Shown: positions 53,421 to 64,000 of the stretch, piece after piece
Layout of the letters: each line of letters starts with the position of its first letter
Position numbering within the stretch: position 1 is the stretch's first letter
Source of the DNA: Cherax quadricarinatus
Lineage: Eukaryota; Arthropoda; Malacostraca; Decapoda; Parastacidae
Assembly: GCF_038502225.1 (NCBI RefSeq)
Contig: NW_027196406.1
Span: forward strand, 1 to 64,000
DNA length: 64,000 nucleotides
Reading direction: 5' to 3'
Position numbers and translations under genes: made by a program
The notes under the pieces: model-generated
Told to the model about the DNA's origin: nothing
The model's database searches: none
The model's input: only the letters and a program-made list of their open reading frames with translations

Positions 53421-54335
53421 GACCCCAATGGACATAAGAAAGAACCTCAACGGAAATGAGAAAGGACCCCAACGGAAATGAGAAAGGACCCCAACTGAAA
53501 TGAGAAAGGACCCCAACTGAAATGAGAAAGGACCCCAACTGAAATGAGAAAAGACCCCAATAGAAATAAGAAAAGACCCCAATAGAAATAAGAAAAGACC
53601 CCAATAGAAATAAGAAAAGACCCCAATAGAAATAAGAAAAGACCAACTGAAATAAGAAAAGACCCCAACAGAAATAAGAAAAGACCCCAACAGAAATAAG
53701 AAAAGACCCCAACAGAAATAAGAAAGGACCCAATAGAAATAAGAAAGGACCCAATAGAAATAAGAAAGGACCCAATAGAAATAAGAAAAGACCCAATAGA
53801 AATAAGAAAAGACCCAATAGAAATAAGAAAAGACCCAATAGAAATAAGAAAAGACCCCAACAGAAATAAGAAAGGACCCCCAATAGAAATAAGAAAGGAC
53901 CCCCAATAGAAATAAGAAAGGACCCCCAATAGAAATAAGAAAGGACCCCCAATAGAAATAAGAAAGGACCCCAATAGAAATAAAGGACCCCAATAGAAAT
54001 AAGAAAGGACCCCCAATAGAAATAAGAAAGGACCCCAACTGAAATAAGACCCCAATAGAAATAAGAAAAGACCCCAACAGAAATAAGAAAGGACCCCAAT
54101 AGAAATAAGAAAGGACCCCAATAGAAATAAGAAAGGACCCCAATAGAAATAAGAAAAGACCCAATAGAAATAAGAAAAGACCCCAACAGAAATAAGAAAG
54201 AATCCCAATGGGAATAAGAAAGGACCCCAATGGAAATAAGAAAGAATCCCAATGGGAATAAGAAAGGACCCCAATGGAAATAAGAAAGAATCCCAATGGG
54301 AATAAGAAAGGACCCTAAAAGAAATAAATAACCCC
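53421..54335. repeat. 22-bp minisatellite derived from SINE sequence (~42 units)
   Basis: Unit GGACCCCAATAGAAATAAGAAA with 21-23 base variants. The last units (GGACCCCAATGGAAATAAG) equal an internal segment of the tRNA-SINE, and the array runs directly into a SINE 3' end. Phe/Leu/Gly/Ser-rich open frames on the minus strand are artefacts. Confidence 0.93.
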
Positions 54336-54460
54336 TATGGAAACAAGTCACCGACTTTTTGGGGGCTATCCTGGGTAGTTGGCGCATGTATTACTATGTA
54401 TGACAATTGCATTTATGTGTACCTGTACCTAAATTAACTAACTTAAATAAAAGAAACATA
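54336..54460 (+). mobile_element. tRNA-SINE 3' end
   Basis: CCTATGGAAACAAGTCACCG, TTTTGGGGGCTATCCTGGGT and a tail TAACTAACTTAAATAAAAG, continuing in the same orientation as the array units. Confidence 0.65.
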
Positions 54461-54724
54461 AATATGTACTAAGAACAGCTGAAGGCTCTAGAGAGCAGGA
54501 TATTTACACCGAGAGGTGTAATACGAGGGATTAAAGTATTCGTGAGTGATGGTAAACAGGTTCCCAACAACCTTAAGAACCCTCGTGTAGTCGATAGGCT
54601 TAAAACCCCATTAACCAGCCTGTTAACTTTAAAAAATGGAGACAACAAAAATCTAATCCACAGAGTCAATGCAACATTAAAAAAATACCACCGTGATCAA
54701 TAAAATTATCCATAAAGAACGATG

Positions 54725-54840
54725 AACAAAATGGCATAATACAGTGACTGGAACAATACACAAATAACCCGTACACAGGAGAAGGAAAATTATGACGTTA
54801 GTACGACATGGACCACTAATTAATGGTCCATAAGGGATAA
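54725..54840. repeat. dispersed repeat (TTGGTCCGACTTGGAC family)
   Basis: ACAGTGACTGGAACAATACAC, CCGTACACAGGAGAAGGAAA and GACATGGACCACTAATTAATG match parts of 8745-8905 in the opposite sense. Confidence 0.5.
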
Positions 54841-55034
54841 AATGGCTTACGTCTGCAGGAGTACAGTGGAGGACGGAGTGAGGAGTGACCGCCCAGGGTC
54901 AGGTCACTGAGTAAAGAAAGACGTATCTACAGGGTGTCAGGTGAATCACCACCTAAGTAAAGAATCTGACGCACAGGTGGCGCTGACATGTACTCTCATA
55001 CAAGATTTTAGATTTTGCCGCCGAAGTGGCTAGT

Positions 55035-55545
55035 TTATTGTGCACCCCTTATCCACCCTGTGGACGGTAGTGGCTAGTTTGCCCTGCACCTCATATCTAT
55101 CCTGTGTATGTAGTGGCTAGTTAACTGTGCACCCCATACCCATCCTGTGGATAGTAGTGGCTAGTTAATTGTGCACCCCATACTCATCCTGTGGATAGTA
55201 GTGGCTAGTTAATTGTGCATCCCATACCCATCCTGTGGATAGTAGTGGCTAGTTAATTGTGCATCCCATACCCATCCTGTGGATAGTAGTGGCTAGTTAA
55301 TTGTGCACCCCATACCCATCCTGTGGATAGTAGTGGCTAGTTAATTGTGCACCCCATACCCATCCTGTGGATAGTAGTGGCTAGTTAATAGTGCACCCCA
55401 TACCCATCCTGTGGATAGTAGTGGCTAGTTAATTGTGCACCCCATACCCATCCTGTGGATAGTAGTGGCTAGTTAACTGTGCACCCCATACCCATCCTGT
55501 GGACGGTAGTGGCTAGTTAATTGTGTATCCCATATTCACCCTGTG
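55035..55545. repeat. 44-bp minisatellite (~11 units)
   Basis: Unit CCCCATACCCATCCTGTGGA / TAGTAGTGGCTAGTTAATTG / TGCA. The same words occur once, unexpanded, at 21788-21830, which suggests the array grew from a dispersed repeat. Right flank continues as that repeat (GGGGGGTAGCGAAAGAGCAT). Confidence 0.95.
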
Positions 55546-55865
55546 GGGGGTAGCGAAAGAGCATATGGATACACAATAGGCCTAGGAACTAGGTCCCAAA
55601 AAGGCTAACAGGAGTACATCTGTGTTCATATCTACAGTTCACTTATCTGTTACAAGCAAATTTAAGAAACTTGCTTAACAAGATACCTTGACATGTCACA
55701 CAGGTTCTTACACTATCTCTATAAGTGGACAATTAAGTACATAGTGTCCAAGACAGTGACAAAAGGGTCCCATACAAAAGCAGAATAACAGAAGTCAAAA
55801 ACCATTTGCATTCCTCCTAATATAAACATTAATCTCTTAATGGAAATAAATGGTATAAAATACCG

Positions 55866-56106
55866 ACACAATGGAAATATAAACACACATGCAGTATAAT
55901 GTGATCCTTTATTGACAACGTTTCGCCCACACAGTGGGCTTTTTCAAGTCACAAACAGATCTACCTGGGGTGGAAGGTATGTGAGTATTTATAGGTCTAC
56001 CAGATCTACCCCAGGTAGATCTGTTTGTGACTTGAAAAAACCCACTGTGTGGGCGAAACGTTGTCAATAAAGGATCACATTATACTGCATATGTGTTTAT
56101 ATTTCC
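55866..56106. mobile_element. Penelope-like 3' ends, inverted pair (family 1)
   Basis: Left arm about 55890-55985 and right arm about 55999-56104 are inverted copies of the family 1 3' end, with only a few bases between. Each holds the hammerhead-like motif (55911-55955 minus; 56026-56070 plus). No coding sequence is left. Confidence 0.85.
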
Positions 56107-56121
56107 ATTAATTTCTTAATC

Positions 56122-56262
56122 TGACGTTTCGGTTCGTGACTCACGAAATTGTAATGACACGATTGCAAACAAACCATACCACGGACGGGGATTGAACTCG
56201 CGGGGAGTGAGTCGTAAAACTCTAGGCCAACGCGTTAACCACTGGCCATTGGTATGGTTTCG
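56122..56262 (-). mobile_element. tRNA-derived SINE, second family
   Basis: Minus strand: CAATGGCCAGTGGTTAACGC (box A region TGGTTAACGCG), GTTTTACGACTC, GAGTTCAATCCCC (box B-like), then GTATGGTTTGTTTGCAATCG and a body with CGTGTCATTACAATTTCG. tRNA origin is inferred from box spacing. Box B is one base off consensus. Confidence 0.7.
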
Positions 56263-56524
56263 GTTCGTCTCTGACTATTAACAAGTGACAGTGCACATCA
56301 GTTGTTAGGTCGAAACGTTGTCCAACGTTTCCTTACTAAAGTAGAAAAAACGTCGTGCCTGAAGGTTCTCAGAGTTAACATCGTAGGGGAACGATCGGGT
56401 TTGTTCCAAAGAAGTGGAAGAGACAAATCCGTTTTCCTGGATCAAGAGCCTTTTACCAATGGATAAAAAAGAACAACAGGTGAAACGTCTTCTGTTAAAA
56501 TGTTCTAAATAATGTACTTTTATG

Positions 56525-56525
56525 T

Positions 56526-56568
<43 letters not shown>

Positions 56569-56657
56569 ATTATTATTATTATAATATATTACAATTTATT
56601 ATTATTATAATATATTACAATTTATTATTATTATTATTAGTATTATTATTAATTACA

Positions 56658-56697
<40 letters not shown>

Positions 56698-56732
56698 TAC
56701 AATTTATTATTATTATTATTATATATTACAAT

Positions 56733-56764
<32 letters not shown>

Positions 56765-56791
56765 TACAATTTATTATTATTATTATTATTA

Positions 56792-56824
<33 letters not shown>

Positions 56825-56828
56825 TACA

Positions 56829-56868
<40 letters not shown>

Positions 56869-56942
56869 TACAATTTATTATTATTATTATTATTATTATA
56901 TATTACAATTTATTATTATTATTATTATTATTATACATTACA

Positions 56943-56988
<46 letters not shown>

Positions 56989-56992
56989 TACA

Positions 56993-57052
<60 letters not shown>

Positions 57053-57057
57053 CTACA

Positions 57058-57093
<36 letters not shown>

Positions 57094-57112
57094 CAGTATT
57101 ATTATCATTAGT
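56525..57112. repeat. (TTA)n array with TATATTACAATT spacer, higher-order
   Basis: About 590 bases: TTA runs of variable length separated by about a dozen copies of the 12-base spacer TATATTACAATT, so the true unit is spacer plus TTA run. Confidence 0.95.
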
Positions 57113-57581
57113 CTTTTCCTTTAAAATCGTCTTCCTGTTACGATAAATAACTTTTAAAATTAATAATAATTTGAAGGTACGGAACAGCATCACGATATGA
57201 AGCAGGATGTTACCGTGAAATCTGACTACCACTCAGAGGAGAGGAACTGAAATGACTCACTTCTTACATGTCATTTGTTGCCTAATCGCTGTTATCCAGA
57301 GCCGGAACACCTGTGGCTGCTTAATATTAAGTCTTAGCGGATTATGAAAAATTAATGAGGGTATATCGTGCGTATAACGTCTATTGTTGGTTTTGAAAAG
57401 TCTTGGCCCCCTGTGGCTTGGTCTTAAACTAGGCCTAACTGAAAAGGATATATTAAACAAGTATAGTAAATTTAAGAAAATTTTGATCATCAGATCTGCT
57501 GAAGAGGACCCCGGAAGGGGGTCAAAATATGCAGATTAATCAACCTGAATTTCTCTCTTCATGTGGGTTATTAATGAGAAC

Positions 57582-57845
57582 ATAAGAACTTAAGAAAGGA
57601 GGAACACTGCAGCAGGCCTACTGGTCCATACTAGGCAAGTCCTTCTCACATCCCAACCCACTAATAAAAATAACTGCCCAATCCAGTTTCAGTGCTGCCC
57701 AAATGAATTAGCTTGGTAACCCTAATAACTCATGTGCAAATTTCACTCATAAATGCTGCAAAAATGTCTAATTGGATTTGTGAAGGACCTGCCTAGTATG
57801 GGCCAACTGGCCTACTGCAGTGTTCCTCCTTTCTTATGTTCTTAT
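57582..57845. mobile_element. foldback MITE with ~60-bp inverted repeats
   Basis: Left end ATAAGAACTTAAGAAAGGAG and right end complement ATAAGAACATAAGAAAGGAG; the arms continue through AACACTGCAGCAGGCC / AACACTGCAGTAGGCC. Total about 264 bp, no coding sequence. Confidence 0.8.
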
Positions 57846-58036
57846 ATAATTCTTCAAGGATATCCTTGTCTGTCCTTGTCGGTTCTGTCACGAATTACCA
57901 TCTTACATGTATATAAATAGTTGAGAAAACCGACTAGTTGATTAATTAGACACATGTTTTTTTTTTTTTTTATATTTTATTTAAAAACAACATACACATG
58001 ATACAAGCCGACAATTAGCAAATCCAAAACCGTGAC

Positions 58037-58730
58037 AGACAATGTCAGTACACACACAATAAACAAAAAAAACCATTTTAACATATTGATATAACGAAAT
58101 TCTACCGTAAGAAACCCAACCCGTTTACGGGAAAAAAAAAAAAAAACATACCGACTACAAAACAGAACGTCGGAGTCATAAAACATGTAGGAATAAGTCC
58201 TATAATCATGTATATATGTATATACATACACATGCACATATACACATACATGTATGTGCACATATGTTCTTACAGCACAGACTGGATTATACTAGAACAA
58301 ACAAACAAACAAACAAAAAAGACTTATCACTAAAAAAAAAACTAGACAAACTAAATACATAACATCCAAAACAGAAGTGGCAGACAATGTCAGGTACACA
58401 AAAAACATTGTAACACATTGATATAACAAATTCTACTAAAATAACCCAACCAACCGACTTCCGAACAAACAGTCGGAGTCATTATAAAACATGTAGGAAT
58501 GAGTCCTACAAACATACATATATACATACATATATATACATATATATATATACATATATATATATACATATATATACACACATGCATACATATACGCATG
58601 CTTATACACACATACGTGTATGTGCATTTGTTCGTACAGAACAAACTGGATCATACATAGAAATAAAGCACTAAATGACTTTTCACCAAATAAACTAAAA
58701 AAATATTACATCCAATGATAGAACTATACC
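58037..58730 (-). repeat. tandem ~345-bp duplication in LINE Z 3'UTR
   Basis: Two imperfect copies share ACATTGATATAAC, CGGAGTCAT, AAAACATGTAGGAAT and a TA/CA-rich stretch ending GTGCA...GT(T)C-TACAG(A)ACA. Copy borders about 58037-58380 and 58385-58730. Diverged, so older than the insertion. Confidence 0.65.
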
Positions 58731-59219
58731 TAAGACATTGGTTCCCACAAACACACCTACACACACACAAAATTAATGTTACCGATTAACACTCAATATA
58801 TAATATGACCTTCCAGTCAAATGAAGGGTATATATAAACCCCATCAAATACTTTTATATTTTGGTACATAGGTCATTTTGTACCCATTCAATACGATAAA
58901 AAAGAGACATATGACAAGGATAAATCTAACATCAGATTCGAATGTATAAAACATATCCTCACAATATACATATAAATATAAACCCCCTACATAAAATGGT
59001 TCTTATAACAATAAAAGAAAAAACAGAAAATCACATACAACTTTTGACTCTGTGATTTTACAAAATTCATAAAGGTCTACATACCCCGGAGCCCCCGACG
59101 GCTCCCTGCAAAAAAAAACTTTACCCACATCTACCACCTTGCAAACCAATCAACCTTCCTCACCAGGCTTCCAATCACTCCAAGAGGACACACCACTGAA
59201 GAGACCAACCCCTTGCCTC

Positions 59220-62200
59220 TCACCCCGTCACCAAACGGAGTAGACGTTCAACAGTAAGCTCACGATATCCCTCCGGAAAACTAATTACCCACCTTCCCCC
59301 ATATAATTGTTTGTTCCTACATGCTGTCCTATAAAAACACGCCGCCAACGCTTTTATCCTAATGTTTCCCTCCACCTCCCTCATCCCCCAAGAAACATGC
59401 AAGTAATCAACTATTACGTATCTGATAGCCCTCCCCACCTCTTTGGGTACCCCTCCCATATCTAACATTAAAGCCCTGAGGGGTGATATCTGTCCCCCCC
59501 CCAATAAAAAGAAAACCCTCTTCAACCACAATCTTACCACCTCCAAAGCAGAACAAAAATATACTACATGAAAAGCCGTTTCAACTTCCCCACAAAAACC
59601 GCATGATGCCTCTCTCACAAAACCCATTCGTCTTAGCACCTCTTTCGATGCTAGCGTCCCCATAAGAAATCTATAAACTAATTCCCTCGCTCTTGCCGGC
59701 ATTCTTAATTTACTAAATTCCACCCATATCACTCTCCAATCATATGTGGGATACACTGCCATCCCTTGCATTGATTCCTGACGACGACCCACACCCACTA
59801 ACCGTTTTACCTTGAGTTTTTTAACATTGCGTACCTTTAACATAAACCGCAACATATCTTCACACTCCACTAAGTCCCTGCCACCCCACCATTTGCGGAT
59901 ATCCCCCATCACCTCCCCCACCCGAAGACCCCTTTCCCCCGCTGCCCGAATATACCTCTGCTTCACATATAGCGCCTTCACCCTAGACCCTAATGCCATC
60001 AATCCCAATCCTCCCTGTCTTACCGCAGTCATTACCACATCTTTACCCAACCACGCCCTCCCAAAACCCCACACATACCTTAAGGCTCTTCTTTGTAATT
60101 CCATAATATCCTGACTTCTTAAGGGGTAAATTTCCGCCACTCCCCACACCTTACTATAAATCAGCGTATTTACCACCACAACCCTTTGATGCAAGGTTAC
60201 ATCCCCGGCCCTTAGACTCCTGAGCCTACTCAAAGCTCTGTCCATTACCATTTCTGAATTAACCCTCCTGCTCTCCTGTACATCTGCTAAATACAAAATC
60301 CCACAAATCTTTAGCCTATCTACAGTTATCCAGCCAAACTCCTCCCCCAAGGTCCCTCCTACCCAATTGCCTACCTCCAACAACCGTGATTTCTGCTTAT
60401 TAACTCTCATCCCAGTAGCATTCCCAAAAATCTCAATTACCCTTCCCACTTTACTTAAATCTTCTATCTCATTAAGTAAAACAGTTGTATCATCTACATA
60501 ACCAACAATATTTCCACAAAATCCACCTCTCTCCCCCATCCTTCCCATCCCACCATCAACCAGAACATAGAAAGGATTCTGCATACATGCAAAGAGTATT
60601 TGGGAGAGTGGACACCCCTGCCTTAAACCCCTCCCCATGCTTACTGAACTACCCAACCTACCATTTACCTGTACTCTCATCGATGCATTCTCATACAATG
60701 TCCTCACCCATCCAACCACCCTCCCTCCAAAACCCATTCTCACCATACTCTCAAACAAAAAGTCCCTATCCACATAATCATAAGCTTTCTCCCAATCCAG
60801 ACCTAGAATACCTCCCTTACTACTACCCTCAAGGAAATCCCGAATACGTCCATGACCTACCCGCATACTCCTCCCCGGGATACCAAATTGTCCCCCATGT
60901 ATCACCGACCCCATGACCTTCTTCAGTCTATTACCCAAAATTTTCGCAAAAACCTTATAATCTGCACACATCAAAGATATTGCTCGGTAAGCACTCAACT
61001 CTCTACCCCCCCTCTTCTTTGGCACCAAAACTATGACACCCGTACTTTGCGATGTGCCCAACTTCCCACTAGTTAACATATGATCCAATAGCCTAACAAA
61101 GCACTGCCTAATACACCCCCAATGTGCTCTATAAAAATCATTTGGTATACCGTCTATCCCTGGTGTTTTCCCGGTACTCATCCCGAAAACTGCCTCTTCC
61201 ACCTCAACCTCACTTATACCAACCTCCAACCCCACTCTATCCTGCTCACTTAAAATGCTATGGAACCCCCCTTCAAAAATACCCTCCCAGGAACCCCCCT
61301 CCCTCCAACTCCATTTCTCCCTAAACCAACTATCAGCATAGAGACTCATACTTTCAGTATTGGATAGGACTCGACCCACTGGATACCCTCCCACCCCAGG
61401 GCTTGTCTCCAATTGTAGAATGGTGGTTACACTCTGTCGGTCCCTAAATTTACGTAAAACAAACCCAGACGGCTTATCACCCCACAATACATCCTCTAAC
61501 CCCGCCCTAACCCTAATTGCATCAAACCTATCATTGTGTATTTCAGCGATCCTGCTCCGCAGACTGTCCATGTCATCCCTCCTACCACCTCCCCCAACAT
61601 AACAATCTTGCAACTGTCCCTCCAGATAATTTTGCAACCCAAAACGCCACCTCGCCTCTTCCCGTCCCCTAACCTTAAAAAAATTCGCTATTCCCGGTTT
61701 TGCCTGCATTTCCCACCAATCTAACAGATCTATCTCCCTGTCCCTAGCCTCCCAAAAAGGCAACCACCAATCACTGAAAAAAGGCCCCTCCTCCTCCTCC
61801 TTAAGAAGCCTTACATTTAATTTCCAGTACCCAGAATAAATACGCACCACTCCATCCCACATCAAATCTGCTATTACCGCCCTGTGATCCGAAAACCCCA
61901 CATCGAAGGTTTGCACCCTCACAACATCTATACCCTGTTTAATATAAATTCTGTCCAATCGCGCTTCATATCCCCTACGGACGAACGTGTGCTCCACTAG
62001 GTATCCCCCCCTCCCCACCACATCAACAACCCCAATATCTCGCAATACATCCCTCAGCACACTCAGCACACAACCCGCCCCTCTCGGTTCGACATCACCA
62101 CTCCTAATCACACAATTCCAATCACCACCTATTACTGTTATAGCAGGCAAACCTCTCAAGTGATACAGCAATACCTCTCTGACAAAATCTACTTTTACCC

Positions 62201-62554
62201 TGGTATTGCTAGTTGCTGGCATGTAAACTCCTACAAAACTAGCTCGACTCTCACCCCAGACACCATCCACCCTCACGACCCTCCCACCCCCCCCCTCTTC
62301 CCAGCCGATGACACGCAAGGGGCTGGTCTCCTTTATCGCCACTGCTACCCCACCTTTCAATTGCAAACCACTGGTAACATACATCCGATATCCTTTTAAC
62401 CGCAACACACAACCAGCCCTATGATTATGCTCTTGCAAAAAGCAAATATCTACATCAAACCGCCGTAAAAACCACTCCAACCAAACTTTCTTAACCTCAG
62501 TCTTAAGTCCATTGACATTAAGCGTGACACTTCTGAAAATTATAGAAGTGGCGG
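59220..62554 (-). CDS. LINE Z ORF2 (endonuclease-RT), no AUG start
   Basis: The frame opens right after a TAG at 62565-62563, inside the end of ORF1, and runs to TGA/stop at 59220, over 1100 codons. The endonuclease begins SVTLNVNGLKTEVKKVW, then CFLQEHNH, VIGGDWNCVI, DRIYI and FSDHRAVI. RT motifs: STGKTPGIDGIPNDFY, YRAISLMCADYKVFAKIL, GQFGIPGRS, LGLDWEKAYDYVDR, GLRQGCPLSQILFA and VGYVDDTTVLL. C-terminal knuckle CGFCGEVETAFHVVYFC. No ATG exists before or within the first endonuclease strands; the nearest non-AUG candidate (TTG 62480) is already too late. A -1 frameshift from ORF1 is the simplest explanation. All catalytic motifs look intact. Confidence 0.9.
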
Positions 62555-63790
62555 CTTTCCCCTATGCCGCTGGGATTTACTCGCTGCACTTTTCACATTA
62601 CGTATTCCCTTACCACTCGAGTTATCCTGTGCAGTCACCTCCCCCCTCCCTCTTCCACTGTGCAACTCAGGCGCACCTCTAGCACTATGTGGCATCGGCT
62701 CCACAACCGCTGCCCATGACTTCTTCCCCGGCCTCTGCCCCGGGGTAATAACCTCGTCTATCTCTGATGCCGCAGTTCTTTTTCTAGAACTTCCACTTAC
62801 ACACATCTCACCCTCAGACGAATCCTCCTGGTGTACCTCCACGGCCACCACACACTCCAGCCTTTTCTTACTCAAGTCTTTCTCCACAATTTGTTGTCCC
62901 TCCAGCTCTCCAACTTCACATAAACTGAGGACACCTTCTACACCGGGCTCATCCCCATCCAAAAAATCCTTGATGACATCTGCCAGTAAACCCTCCTGAG
63001 TCGAAGCTTCCTGGACTAAAGACTCCTCAGATAACACCTTCGACTCCCCCGACTCCCCTGGGATAGTGACACACGTCTCCTCCTCCGCCACCTCCCGGTC
63101 GACCTCCTTGCTCCAGAGATCAGGCCTCCGGCCTCCAGAGGCAACAGAGCCAGGCACCAAATCACACGACTGTTGAATCACAATCGGCGTTTCCAGAATT
63201 CGAGGAGCCTGCCTCCTAGGACACTGGGCTGCCATGTGCTCATAAGAGCTGCACAGACGACATGTTTTTCTCTGTCCCGCATAGTACACATAAACCTGTG
63301 TTCTACAACCGGTCATCGTTACATAGGATGGTATAGGCCTTGTTAAAGACATTTTAAGGGTGTAAGAACCTTCCGGCATTCCTTCATACGGACCATCCCT
63401 CCATACCCCCATGGTTGCAGAATGCACTGTCCCATAACTGCGAAAAAACTCCTGTAGTCCATACGCCGTAGCCTCGAAGGGTACATTCCGTACCTTCACC
63501 CATGTGTAGTACTTAGAAACATCATGTAACACAACATCCATCGCTGAATTCACACTCATGCGTTGTTCCTGGTACTGCTCGACAATTCTTGTGTAGAAGC
63601 CGGCTCTCAGAAATTTCACGAAGATTCTTGACAAACCATTAAGAGCGACGCCATATAATTCCTCGTTGGGGATACCATATGTGTCCCTGATGATGTTAGG
63701 GAGAAGTACGTTCATCGTATCTCCACTTAACGTACCACGAACCAGCTCTATGCAGATAGTATTTACTCTCCGTACTGTATGTTCAGCCAT
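62540..63790 (-). CDS. LINE Z ORF1 (RRM-like plus CCHC, 416 aa)
   Basis: Start chosen at ATG 63790 (AAAATGGCT, MAEHTVRRVNTICIEL); the frame is open 33 codons further up but without ATG. Residues about 95-175 look RRM-like (YYTWVKVRNVPFEATAYG, LQEFFRSYGTV). A CCHC knuckle CRLCSSYEHMAAQC follows (C-x2-C-x4-H-x4-C). The rest is acidic and low complexity, with a basic end. Likely an RNA-binding coat protein for the element RNA (family knowledge). It ends GKPPLL-TAA and overlaps the ORF2 frame by a few codons. Confidence 0.9.
   Translation of the reverse strand: MAEHTVRRVNTICIELVRGTLSGDTMNVLLPNIIRDTYGIPNEELYGVALNGLSRIFVKFLRAGFYTRIVEQYQEQRMSVNSAMDVVLHDVSKYYTWVKVRNVPFEATAYGLQEFFRSYGTVHSATMGVWRDGPYEGMPEGSYTLKMSLTRPIPSYVTMTGCRTQVYVYYAGQRKTCRLCSSYEHMAAQCPRRQAPRILETPIVIQQSCDLVPGSVASGGRRPDLWSKEVDREVAEEETCVTIPGESGESKVLSEESLVQEASTQEGLLADVIKDFLDGDEPGVEGVLSLCEVGELEGQQIVEKDLSKKRLECVVAVEVHQEDSSEGEMCVSGSSRKRTAASEIDEVITPGQRPGKKSWAAVVEPMPHSARGAPELHSGRGRGEVTAQDNSSGKGIRNVKSAASKSQRHRGKPPLL
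62555..62561 (-). promoter_or_regulatory. putative -1 ribosomal frameshift heptamer (G GGA AAG)
   Basis: In the ORF1 frame the codons are AGG GGA AAG CCG CCA CTT CTA TAA. G GGA AAG fits the X XXY YYZ slippery pattern. Slipping back one base continues directly GCC GCC ACT TCT ATA into the ORF2 frame, which is open only from this point. I have not identified a downstream pseudoknot. Confidence 0.5.
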
Positions 63791-63935
63791 TTTGATATCC
63801 CAAAATGAGCAGCGCACGTCCACACTACTCAATGGTTGTTGATGTACTGTGGTAGCTCGCCTGAAAAACAGCAGAGGGGTGCTGGGCACAACCGCACTCC
63901 ACCGTAGTCAGGCAGCGAATGTAATAGACACATGT

Positions 63936-64000
63936 GCATCACACAACGCTTTCAAAGATACCCAGATGTTGCACAAGTGTCTAATTTCCCACCATTTTAC
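63936..64000. mobile_element. Penelope-like end repeat, target of LINE Z
   Basis: Joining the flanks of Z gives ATTAGACACATGTGCATC ... GATACCCAGATGTTGCACAAG TGTCTAAT: two facing copies of one end sequence, the arrangement seen in the other Penelope-like inverted pairs. Confidence 0.5.

Larger units (their letters stand above)
57958..63924 (-). mobile_element. LINE Z: full-length Tx1/L1-like two-ORF LINE
   Basis: Flanked by TAGACACATGT at 57947-57957 and 63925-63935 (11-bp target duplication). The 3' end is poly-A (T run at 57957-57970 on the plus strand). The 5' leader is about 134 bases. ORF1 has an RRM-like part and a CCHC knuckle; ORF2 has endonuclease and RT but no RNase H. The target is a Penelope-like end repeat. 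Group assignment is by motif recognition. Confidence 0.92.

Noticed and set aside
53284..54387. Phe/Leu/Gly/Ser-rich minus-strand open frames that look like membrane proteins
   Set aside because: Product of the 22-bp SINE-derived array; all three frames show the same pattern.

Overview
This is a eukaryotic, repeat-dominated window. One spliced host gene sits among at least six retroelement families, a DNA-transposon relic, tRNA-derived SINEs, MITE-like foldback elements and four minisatellites. The repeat vocabulary looks like a decapod crustacean genome, possibly a crayfish: RTE and I-type LINEs, Penelope-like elements, tRNA-SINEs with a 3' end reading GGTACCTGGGTGTTAGTCGA, and short repeats ending in AGCGCTGTATAGCCC plus TAA repeats. 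That assignment is recognition plus inference and was not searched.

Layout. 1-4946: two minus-strand RTE-like LINE copies; the first has an open EN-RT frame that runs off the left edge, the second is decayed. 5391-19652: PLRG1 (spliceosomal WD40 protein, yeast Prp46 homologue) on the minus strand. It has six coding exons encoding 473 residues and a probable upstream non-coding exon. Its introns hold MITEs, short RTE-derived elements and a frameshifted Tigger/pogo transposase. 19660-22250: SINEs, LINE relics and very short retro-insertions. 22255-25270: a 5'-truncated CR1/L2-like LINE (W) between two CA arrays. 25271-38360: a nest, in which a minus-strand RNase H-bearing LINE (X) is interrupted by an intact two-ORF I-type LINE (Y1, 6.6 kb, 13-bp target duplications) and by a head-to-head Penelope-like dimer (14-bp target duplications). 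38610-41936: short insertions, a second W copy, a tandem Penelope-like pseudo-LTR and a SINE. 41937-48544: Y2, nearly identical to Y1 but frameshifted in ORF1. 48545-57850: 21-, 41-, 22- and 44-bp minisatellites, trinucleotide arrays, another Penelope-like inverted dimer, SINEs and a foldback MITE, with no recognised gene. 57958-63924: a complete minus-strand Tx1/L1-like LINE (Z) with 11-bp target duplications.

The most interesting points are: (1) Z ORF2 has no AUG at its endonuclease start, and a -1 slippery heptamer (G GGA AAG) lies eight codons before and including the ORF1 stop region, leading directly into ORF2. (2) Two Penelope-like families carry hammerhead-ribozyme-like cores; in one, the usual C3-G8 pair appears replaced by U3-A8 while helix I stays complementary. 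(3) Both the RTE and the I-type LINE have short derivatives made of their own 5' and 3' ends, some only 50-65 bp long and still flanked by target duplications. (4) Two minisatellites appear to have grown out of dispersed repeats whose unexpanded copies are in the same window.

Apart from PLRG1 the genes are selfish elements. Their relation to each other is insertion history: X is oldest, the Penelope-like dimer and Y1 landed in it later, and Y1/Y2 are recent.
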